Shown here: positions 1-5,416 of the stretch, piece after piece
How the letters are laid out: every line of letters starts with the position of its first letter
Position numbering within the stretch: position 1 is the first letter of the stretch
NCBI GenBank assembly: GCA_902475515.1
Contig: CABSAB010000089.1
Coordinates: forward strand, 1-6,508
Direction of reading: 5' to 3'
DNA length: 6,508 bases
From: an uncultured Eubacteriales bacterium
Lineage (GTDB): Bacteria > Bacillota > Clostridia > Oscillospirales > Oscillospiraceae
The notes under the pieces: generated by a model
What the model saw: the letters and a program-made list of their open reading frames with translations, nothing else
What the model was told of the DNA's origin: nothing
Databases searched by the model: none
Made by a program: the position numbers and the translations under genes

Positions 1-534
1 CGGGCGGTGGGTTATCCGCTGTTCGTTAAGCCGGTCAAGGCCGGGTCCTCCTACGGTGTCACACGTGTGGAGGGGGAGGCGGAGCTGCTTCCTGCGGTAG
101 AATTGGCGTTTTCCTATGACGATCAGGTGATTGTGGAGGAGAACATTGAGGGCTTCGAGGTAGGCTGTGCGGTGCTGGGGAATGATCTCCTGATCACCGG
201 GGCGGTGGATGAGATCGAGCTTTCCGGCGGATTTTTCGATTTCACGGAGAAATACACCCTCAAGACCTCGGCCATCCATGTGCCTGCCCGGATCACCCCC
301 GGAAAGGCCCTGGAGGTCCAGGAGACTGCCCGGGTGATCTACCGGACGCTGGGATGCCGGGGCTTTGCCCGGGTGGATATGTTCCTGACGCCCAAGGGGG
401 AAATTTATTTTAATGAGGTCAACACCATCCCCGGCTTTACGGCCCACAGCCGCTATCCGGGCATGATGCGGGCCATCGGTATCGAATTTTCGGACCTGCT
501 GGACAGAATTTTGACATTGGCGGTGGAAGTATGA
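1..534 (+). CDS. vanG: D-alanine-D-serine ligase, VanG/VanC type (C-terminal part, 5' truncated by window edge)
   Basis: ATP-grasp ligase that would join D-Ala to D-Ser (or D-Ala) in the cytoplasm to make the dipeptide added to UDP-MurNAc-tripeptide. The frame is open from base 1, so the protein starts outside the window; the GTG at 7 is an internal valine. About 177 of the usual ~350 residues are present. Visible are the ATP-grasp lysine and small loop (FVKP..GSSYG, nt 22-63), the omega-loop with FFDFTEKY (nt 232-255), the ARVDMFL strand, and the metal-binding block FNEVNTIPGFT (nt 409-441). The EKY signature and the following LKTS..HVPARI stretch resemble VanG/VanC/VanE D-Ser ligases. VanA-type D-Lac ligases have EKGSEN there, and ordinary Ddl enzymes usually have a (S/A)KY form. 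The stop overlaps the next start by 3 nt (ATGA), and a racemase lies downstream, which supports D-Ser use. Alternative: a clostridial housekeeping Ddl. The specificity-deciding N-terminal half is not visible. Confidence 0.85.
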   Translation, partial: RAVGYPLFVKPVKAGSSYGVTRVEGEAELLPAVELAFSYDDQVIVEENIEGFEVGCAVLGNDLLITGAVDEIELSGGFFDFTEKYTLKTSAIHVPARITPGKALEVQETARVIYRTLGCRGFARVDMFLTPKGEIYFNEVNTIPGFTAHSRYPGMMRAIGIEFSDLLDRILTLAVEV

Positions 535-998
535 GCGTGCGGGAATATGTAACGGACTACTCTAAAGGGGATAATCTGTGGCTCTATTGGAAGCTGTTTT
601 TTCTCCGCAGCCGGACAAGCGTTCGGCCGGTGAAGGTGCTCTCCAACCTCCTATGCAGCCGCCTGGCCCACCGGCATGGGGGCTATATCGGAAATGGCGC
701 AAAGCTTGCGGATATTCCGTCCCTGCCCCATGGTATTCATGGCATTTACATCTCCCGCTATGCCGCCGTGGGCGCAAAATGCCGCATCTATCAGAATGTG
801 ACCATCGGCGAGGTGAACGGCAAAGCCCCCACCGTGGAAGATCATTGCCTGATCGGCGCCGGGGCGGTGCTTTTGGGGGATATCCGGGTGGGCCATCACG
901 CCAAGATCGGCGCTGGGGCGGTGGTGGCGGAGGATGTGCCGCCCTATGCCACAGTGGTAGCCCCGAAGATGCGGGTGCTGGAAAGAGGCGAAGCCTGA
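531..998 (+). CDS. Serine O-acetyltransferase-like hexapeptide-repeat acetyltransferase
   Basis: A 155-residue protein of the left-handed parallel beta-helix (hexapeptide) acyltransferase family, closest in look to serine O-acetyltransferases. Residues ~1-50 form a short helical, basic N-terminus, much shorter than the ~140-residue helical domain of classical CysE. Residues ~52-150 carry hexapeptide turns such as VGAKCRIYQNVTIG, LIGAGAVLLGDIRVG and AKIGAGAVV, then the family-typical VPPYATVVA. H67 in LPHGIHGIYIS sits where the CysE catalytic His (LDHATG) is expected. The second CysE active-site His, before the PKI-like segment, is not evident (the region reads EVNGKAPTV). The acetyl-CoA acceptor is therefore uncertain; L-serine is the default guess. 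The start ATG overlaps the ligase stop and has only a weak GGTGG upstream, so translational coupling is likely. Sitting between a D-Ser-type ligase and a racemase suggests a role in serine supply or modification (inference). It is not a membrane protein. Confidence 0.8.
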   Translation: MSVREYVTDYSKGDNLWLYWKLFFLRSRTSVRPVKVLSNLLCSRLAHRHGGYIGNGAKLADIPSLPHGIHGIYISRYAAVGAKCRIYQNVTIGEVNGKAPTVEDHCLIGAGAVLLGDIRVGHHAKIGAGAVVAEDVPPYATVVAPKMRVLERGEA

Positions 999-2128
999 TG
1001 GACGCTTTTCTCGGAAGCCGTGCCTGGATCGAGGTGAGTCGGAGCGCCCTGGGGAATAACGTGGAATTCCTCCGCAGCCGCCTGCCGGAGACCTGCCGCC
1101 TGATGCCCGCTGTCAAGGCTAATGGCTATGGCCACGGTGGCGTTTTGGTTTCCCGCATGCTCCAGGAGCTGGGGGTAGACGCCTTCTGCGTGGCTACGGC
1201 GCAGGAGGGCGCGGAGCTGCGGCAGCAGGGGATTGCGGGGGAGATCTTGGTGCTGGGCTGTACCCAGCCTGAGGATTTCCCGCTCCTTTGCAAATGGGAG
1301 CTGATCCAGACGGTGGTGGACTATCCCTATGCCCGGTCCCTCCATGCGTATGGCCGCCCCGTCGCCGTGCATATCGCCGTGGATACCGGGATGCACCGTC
1401 TGGGGGAGCGCAGTGACCGGCTGGAGGATATCCTCTCCATCTATGAACTGAAAAATCTCCGGGTGGAAGGGCTGTATACCCACCTGTGTGTGTCGGATTC
1501 TCTGGAGCCTGCGGATATTTCGTATACCAAGGCCCAGGCAGAGGCCTTTGATACGGTGGTCCGGGCGGTCAGGGACCGGGGCTATGCGGTTCCCAAGGTC
1601 CATATGCAGGCCAGCTATGGGGTCCTGCTGCATCCGGAGCTGTCCGGGGACTATGCCCGGGTGGGCATCGCCCTGTACGGCCTGCTTTCCACCCGGGAGG
1701 ATACTGCCCACTGGGGCGGGGAACTGACTCCGGCCCTGTCCTTAAAGACACGGGTGGCCTCTATCCGGACCCTCTATACCGGGGAGAGCGCCGGATACGG
1801 TCTGTGCTATACGGCCCCGGCAGACCGCCGGATCGCTGCCCTGTCCATCGGCTATGCCGACGGCATCTCCCGGAGCCTCTCCTGCGGCAAGGGTGCCGTG
1901 CTGATCCGTGGCTGCCGGGCCCCCATCATCGGTAGGATTTGCATGGACCAGACCCTGGTGGATATCAGTGATATCCCGGATGCTGCCCCCGGGGACACCG
2001 CCGTGCTCATTGGCCGGTCCGGGGAGCAGGAGATATCCGCCTGCGACCTCAGCGAAGCCACCGGGACCATCACCAACGAGACCCTCAGCAGCCTTGGCAG
2101 TCGTTTGGAGCGGGTGCTGGTGGATTGA
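998..2128 (+). CDS. vanT: Alanine/serine racemase, VanT catalytic-domain type, without membrane domain
   Basis: A 376-residue PLP-dependent fold-III racemase, the normal length of a free-standing alanine racemase. It would make D-Ser and/or D-Ala for the ligase encoded two genes upstream. PLP lysine K40 lies in PAVKANGYGHG; the catalytic tyrosine is Y267 in SAGYGLCY; RICMDQ (313-318) and the RVGIALYG strand are also present. The segment HMQASYGVL (202-210) and the C-terminal GTITNE (356-361) look more like VanT serine racemases than housekeeping Alr, which has HxANSA and INYE. Canonical VanT is a fusion with an N-terminal membrane acyltransferase domain; here that domain is absent. The start at 998 is chosen because AAAGAGG (982-988) lies 9 nt upstream, the ATG shares one base with the preceding TGA, and homology begins at once (AWIEVS..ALGNN). 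The same frame is open back to 578, but that stretch is an antisense-like shadow of the acetyltransferase. Serine preference is inferred; alanine racemase is the fallback, and that would be named alr. Confidence 0.85.
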   Translation: MDAFLGSRAWIEVSRSALGNNVEFLRSRLPETCRLMPAVKANGYGHGGVLVSRMLQELGVDAFCVATAQEGAELRQQGIAGEILVLGCTQPEDFPLLCKWELIQTVVDYPYARSLHAYGRPVAVHIAVDTGMHRLGERSDRLEDILSIYELKNLRVEGLYTHLCVSDSLEPADISYTKAQAEAFDTVVRAVRDRGYAVPKVHMQASYGVLLHPELSGDYARVGIALYGLLSTREDTAHWGGELTPALSLKTRVASIRTLYTGESAGYGLCYTAPADRRIAALSIGYADGISRSLSCGKGAVLIRGCRAPIIGRICMDQTLVDISDIPDAAPGDTAVLIGRSGEQEISACDLSEATGTITNETLSSLGSRLERVLVD

Positions 2129-2138
2129 TTAATATACG

Positions 2139-2178
2139 AAAGCCGTGGCGGAATGGAAACGCATTCCGCCACGGCTTT
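2139..2178. terminator. Bidirectional rho-independent terminator
   Basis: A perfect 17-bp inverted repeat (2139-2155 with 2162-2178) with a 6-nt loop. The GC-rich core is flanked by AAA on the left and TTT on the right, and followed by a T-rich run on the + strand (GTCTATTATTTA). On the minus strand the stem is likewise followed by a pyrimidine/T-containing stretch. It lies in the 59-nt gap between the convergent racemase and amidohydrolase genes, so it probably terminates both. The T-tracts are imperfect, but the stem is very strong. Confidence 0.85.
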
Positions 2179-2187
2179 GTCTATTAT

Positions 2188-3372
2188 TTAACGCTGGTCC
2201 TTAATAATGGTTCCGTAGTGCATCACAAAGGGCACATCCTCCAGTGCACGGAAGCTTTCGTCTACGGTGCCGCGCACAGCGATGAGGTTTGCCAGCTTGC
2301 CTGCTTCGATGGTGCCCTCTTCCATGGCGGTACCGACGACCTCCGCCGCGGAGCTGGTACCGGCCTTGATAGCCTCCAGGAAGGGAACACCGCTTTCCAC
2401 CAGCTGGCGCATTTCGACGGTGGGGATCACCGCATCCTTTTGCCAGTTCCGGCTGTGCATCAGGTCTGTACCCAGGACGATGGTGCCCCCGGCATCGTAG
2501 AACCGTTTGAGGTTCTCCCGCATGATCTTGTTCTGGGCCTTTTTCTGCTGGGCCATCTCGGCCGGGTCCATGCCGCCAGGCCCGCCGGGACCGCCCGGCA
2601 TATCCATGCCCGGAGGCGGCTCCATGGCCTTGTCGGGATCGCCGATGGTGGTGACCATGGGGATGTGCCGCTGTACCATCTGCCGGATCAGGCTGTCCGG
2701 CATGGGATCGTTCGGCGTGTGTGCCGCCTCGCCAATGCCGCAGTCCGCCATAGTCTGAAGGCTTTCAGAGGTTCCAATATGGCAGGCGGTGAACATCCCC
2801 AGGGCTTTCGCTTTGTCCGTGATGGCTGAGATCATAGCATCAGACATTCTGGGGGCACCTGGCATACCGTCGGCAATGCCGACCTTGATGCCAGGGAAGC
2901 CCAGGGTGTGGGCCGCTTCCACCGCAGCAGCGGCTTCTTTGGGGGTGGTGATGATATTGCCCACGCACCGCCGGGGATCGGGGCCCGCACCGTAGCCTCC
3001 TGCTACATCGATGTACTTGCCTGTGGCAATGAGCCGCGCGGTCTCCGGCCGCCCGTTCATTTCTGCGATCCAGGGGGCGTATTCCTCTGCGGGCTTGGTG
3101 CACAGCATGCCCAGCTCCCGGACGGTGGTGACGCCGTTTTGCGCCCAGGCGGTCAGGGTCTCGTCGGTGAAGTGGTCATCGTGCATGGCCACATGGACAT
3201 GAGCGTCGATGAAGCCCGGCAGCAGCGTCCAGCCGGACAGGTCCACGATTTGGTCGCCGCCGTCCAAATTTTCGCCAACGGATGCAATGTGTCCGTCCTC
3301 CACCAGCACGTCAAGGGGCTGGTTTTCGTGGTCCCGGTCCAGAAGCACGGCGTTTTTCAGCAAAGTTTTCAT
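2188..3372 (-). CDS. Amidohydrolase, imidazolonepropionase-like metal-dependent hydrolase
   Basis: A 394-residue cytoplasmic protein of the amidohydrolase superfamily (the group often labelled imidazolonepropionase-like or Xaa-Pro dipeptidase-like). Substrates cannot be read from the sequence; the family hydrolyses amide or C-N bonds, including in some peptides and cyclic imides. The N-terminal beta-sandwich strand (LLKNAVLLD) leads to LPGFIDAHVHV with metal ligands H58 and H60. K163 in GIKVG is the likely carboxylated lysine, H198 (ACHIG) and H218 (EAAHT) are further ligands, and D303 in VLGTDLMH is the catalytic aspartate. The C-terminus (SSAAEVVG..GTIEAGKLANLIAV) closes the sandwich in the usual way. 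Residues 252-270 form a Pro/Gly/Met-rich insert that is not part of the barrel core. There is no signal peptide. AGGAGG (3381-3386) lies 8 nt before the ATG. It is a single gene, convergent to the racemase and divergent from secA, with its own promoter. No functional link to either neighbour is evident. Confidence 0.88.
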   Translation of the reverse strand: MKTLLKNAVLLDRDHENQPLDVLVEDGHIASVGENLDGGDQIVDLSGWTLLPGFIDAHVHVAMHDDHFTDETLTAWAQNGVTTVRELGMLCTKPAEEYAPWIAEMNGRPETARLIATGKYIDVAGGYGAGPDPRRCVGNIITTPKEAAAAVEAAHTLGFPGIKVGIADGMPGAPRMSDAMISAITDKAKALGMFTACHIGTSESLQTMADCGIGEAAHTPNDPMPDSLIRQMVQRHIPMVTTIGDPDKAMEPPPGMDMPGGPGGPGGMDPAEMAQQKKAQNKIMRENLKRFYDAGGTIVLGTDLMHSRNWQKDAVIPTVEMRQLVESGVPFLEAIKAGTSSAAEVVGTAMEEGTIEAGKLANLIAVRGTVDESFRALEDVPFVMHYGTIIKDQR

Positions 3373-3409
3373 AGGGGAAACCTCCTGCTCTCATCAGTTC
3401 TTTGAAAAA

Positions 3410-3438
3410 AGTATAGTGGATGGGATGGCCGTTTGCAA
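3410..3438 (-). promoter_or_regulatory. Sigma-A-type promoter of the amidohydrolase gene
   Basis: Read on the minus strand, the -35 box TTGCAA (3433-3438) and -10 box TATACT (3410-3415) are separated by exactly 17 nt. Both are close to the TTGACA/TATAAT consensus. Transcription would start about 3403, giving a leader of about 30 nt that contains the AGGAGG at 3381-3386. Confidence 0.75.
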
Positions 3439-3469
3439 GGACTTTCCGTGCGAAAAGCCATTCAGGTAA

Positions 3470-3492
3470 TTTCCTGCAAGTTTCCTGCCAAG
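3470..3492 (+). repeat. Short tandem direct repeat upstream of the secA promoter
   Basis: TTTCCTGCAAG (3470-3480) is followed immediately by TTTCCTGCCAAG (3481-3492), the same word with one extra C. It lies about 40-62 nt upstream of the secA -10 box and between the two divergent promoters, a position where an activator or repressor could bind. It may also be chance. Nothing else with structure is seen in the 235-nt intergenic region apart from the two promoters and two RBSs. Confidence 0.3.
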
Positions 3493-3508
3493 TTTTTTTC
3501 CTTTCCAC

Positions 3509-3537
3509 TTTTTTTATGGGCCGCAGTGTGCTATAAT
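3509..3537 (+). promoter_or_regulatory. secA promoter with extended -10
   Basis: A consensus -10 TATAAT (3532-3537) is preceded by TG one base upstream (TGCTATAAT, 3529-3537), an extended -10. The -35 position at 17-nt spacing (3509-3514) is only a T-run, TTTTTT, so the extended -10 probably compensates. The predicted start near 3544 gives a leader of about 65 nt. That leader contains the purine-rich RBS AAAGGA (3593-3598), 9 nt before the secA ATG. Confidence 0.7.
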
Positions 3538-3607
3538 ATCAGAATTAAGATGGACTAGTTATAGACACCCACCCAAAAGAGAATTTACATGGAAAGGATA
3601 TTTTTCT

Positions 3608-5398
3608 ATGAGTTTATTTTCAAGCACTATGTCCAAGCTGTTTGGCACCCATTCCCAGCGGGAGGTGAAGGCCATCACCCCGCTGGTTGACAAGATCGAG
3701 GCCCTGGGCGATACCTACCGGAAGATGTCCGAGACGGAGCTCAAGGGCCAGACGGACCTATTGAAAAAACGTCTTGCCGATGGGGAGACCCTGGACGATA
3801 TCCTGCCCGAGGCCTTTGCGGCCATCCGGGAGGCGGCGGACCGGGTCCTGGGTATGCGCCCCTACCGGGTGCAGCTCATCGGCGGCATTATACTGCATCA
3901 GGGACGCATCGCCGAGATGAAGACCGGCGAAGGCAAGACCTTAGTGGAGATCCTCCCGGCCTACCTCAACGCCCTTGCGGGAAAAGGCGTGCATATCGTC
4001 ACCGTCAACGACTACCTTGCCAAGCGTGATTCCGAGTGGATGGGCAAGGTGTTCCGGTATATGGGTCTTTCCGTGGGTCTGATCATCCACGGCCTCACGA
4101 ACGACCAGCGCCGGGAATCCTATGCCGCGGACATCACCTACGGCACCAACAACGAGATGGGCTTTGACTATCTCCGGGATAACATGGCCACCTACAAGAG
4201 CGAAATGGTCCAGCGGGGCCACAGCTTTGCCATCGTGGATGAGGTGGACTCCATCCTGATCGATGAAGCCCGGACGCCCCTCATCATCTCGGGCAAGGGC
4301 GAGGCGTCCTCCGTTCTCTATACCCAGGCGGACAGCCTGGTGTCCCGGATGAAGAAGATGGTCTTCACCGACACCGACGACAAGGAAGCCCAGGACGACT
4401 ACAACTGCGATTATATCGTCAACGAAAAGGACCGCACTGCTACTCTGACGGCCTCCGGCATTAAAAAGGCCGAGGAGTTCTTCGGCATTGAGAACCTGTC
4501 TGATGCGGAGAACACCACAATCGCCCACCATGTGAACCAGGCCCTCCGGGCCCGGGGTGTCATGAAGCGGGACATCGACTATGTGGTGAAGGATGGCGAG
4601 GTCATCATCGTGGACGAGTTCACGGGCCGGTTGATGTACGGCCGTCGGTACTCCGAGGGTCTCCATCAGGCTATCGAGGCCAAGGAGGGCGTGGATGTTG
4701 CCAATGAGTCGAAGACCCTGGCCACCATCACCTTCCAGAATTTCTTCCGCCTTTACAACAAGCTTTCCGGCATGACCGGCACCGCCCTCACCGAAGAGGA
4801 CGAGTTCATGCAGATCTACAAGCTGGACGTGGTGGAGATTCCCACCAACAAGCCTGTGGTTCGGGTGGACAACCCCGATGTGGTCTATAAGACCGAGGCG
4901 GGCAAGTTCCGGGCAGTGATCCGGAAGATCGAAGCCGCTCACGCCAAGGGGCAGCCTGTGTTGGTGGGTACCATCTCCATTGAAAAATCCGAGGTGCTCT
5001 CCAAGCTCCTGAAGAAAGAGGGCATCCCTCATAACGTTCTGAACGCCAAGCACCATGAAAAAGAGGCGGAGATCGTGGCCCAGGCCGGCAAGCTGGGGGC
5101 TGTGACCATCGCCACCAACATGGCAGGCCGTGGTACCGATATCATGCTGGGCGGCAACCCCGAGTATATGGCCAAGAATGATCTTCGCAAGCAGGGCATG
5201 GAGGAGGAGCTCATCAACGAGTCCACCTCCTACGCCGATACGGACGACGCTGAGATCCTGGCGGCCCGGGCGGCCTATACGGAGCTCTACGAAAAATATC
5301 ACGCTGTCACAAGCCAGGAGGCCGAGCAGGTCCGGGCGGCAGGGGGCCTTTTCGTCATTGGCACCGAGCGCCATGAATCCTGGCTTGTGACAGCGTGA
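3608..5398 (+). CDS. secA: SecA preprotein translocase ATPase, N-terminal fragment
   Basis: This 596-residue fragment (591 native residues plus WLVTA) covers the motor core of SecA, the cytosolic and membrane-peripheral ATPase that pushes preproteins through SecYEG. Visible in order are the Q-motif region (MRPYRVQLIGG, 83-93), Walker A MKTGEGKT (104-111), VTVNDYLAKRD (131-141), the TYGTNNEMGFDYLRDN block (178-192) and Walker B DEVDSILIDEARTPL (211-225). The preprotein cross-linking domain (about 226-370) follows, then SGMTGTA (387-393), VGTISIEKSE (453-462) and NMAGRGTDI (504-512) in the second RecA fold. It ends after GTERHES, just before the arginine-finger motif VI. The start is supported by AAAGGA 9 nt upstream and by the standard SecA beginning (about 12 residues before the conserved REVK). 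The missing scaffold and C-terminal domains make activity unlikely. Confidence 0.9.
   Translation: MSLFSSTMSKLFGTHSQREVKAITPLVDKIEALGDTYRKMSETELKGQTDLLKKRLADGETLDDILPEAFAAIREAADRVLGMRPYRVQLIGGIILHQGRIAEMKTGEGKTLVEILPAYLNALAGKGVHIVTVNDYLAKRDSEWMGKVFRYMGLSVGLIIHGLTNDQRRESYAADITYGTNNEMGFDYLRDNMATYKSEMVQRGHSFAIVDEVDSILIDEARTPLIISGKGEASSVLYTQADSLVSRMKKMVFTDTDDKEAQDDYNCDYIVNEKDRTATLTASGIKKAEEFFGIENLSDAENTTIAHHVNQALRARGVMKRDIDYVVKDGEVIIVDEFTGRLMYGRRYSEGLHQAIEAKEGVDVANESKTLATITFQNFFRLYNKLSGMTGTALTEEDEFMQIYKLDVVEIPTNKPVVRVDNPDVVYKTEAGKFRAVIRKIEAAHAKGQPVLVGTISIEKSEVLSKLLKKEGIPHNVLNAKHHEKEAEIVAQAGKLGAVTIATNMAGRGTDIMLGGNPEYMAKNDLRKQGMEEELINESTSYADTDDAEILAARAAYTELYEKYHAVTSQEAEQVRAAGGLFVIGTERHESWLVTA
5281..5319 (+). 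repeat. Left (source) arm of a perfect 39-bp inverted repeat in secA
   Basis: This arm is normal SecA coding sequence (TELYEKYHAVTSQE region, residues ~559-571). Its exact reverse complement is found at 5378-5416, with a 58-nt spacer between the arms. Because this arm fits the SecA protein and the other does not, this is the donor copy. The pairing stops at 5280/5417 and at 5320/5377. Confidence 0.95.
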
Positions 5399-5416
5399 TA
5401 TTTTTCGTAGAGCTCC
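5378..5416 (+). repeat. Right (inserted) arm of the 39-bp inverted repeat; 36-nt insertion in secA
   Basis: The inserted copy. Its last 36 nt (5381-5416) are absent from any normal SecA. The triplet TCC occurs just before the insertion (5378-5380) and again as its last three bases (5414-5416), so the exact breakpoint is ambiguous by up to 3 nt. That 3-nt overlap is the microhomology expected of a template switch that folds back onto GGA (5317-5319) and then returns. There is no target-site duplication beyond this, and no transposase or IS end. On RNA the two arms would form a very stable hairpin. Confidence 0.95.

Noticed and set aside
7..9. GTG at 7 as the true start of the ligase
   Set aside because: The frame is open to base 1 and the protein would begin in the middle of the ATP-grasp domain. 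The gene is cut by the window edge.
578..997. N-terminal extension of the racemase frame back to 578
   Set aside because: It overlaps the whole acetyltransferase gene and reads as Pro/Arg/Gly-rich shadow sequence. The ATG at 998 has an RBS and starts right at racemase homology.
2125..2829. A 234-codon plus-strand frame antisense to the amidohydrolase
   Set aside because: It starts on the terminator hairpin, has no RBS and no recognisable family, and overlaps a well-supported gene with full metal-site motifs.
5381..5416. Insertion sequence, MITE, intron or intein as the cause of the secA break
   Set aside because: The insert is only 36 nt, is fully explained as a reverse copy of adjacent secA, and has no transposase, terminal repeats of its own or target duplication beyond 3-nt microhomology.
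5381..5416. Simple frameshift or substitution error as the cause of the premature stop
   Set aside because: The frame is identical on both sides and the stop comes from a block of 36 added bases that match another place exactly, so single-base errors cannot explain it.
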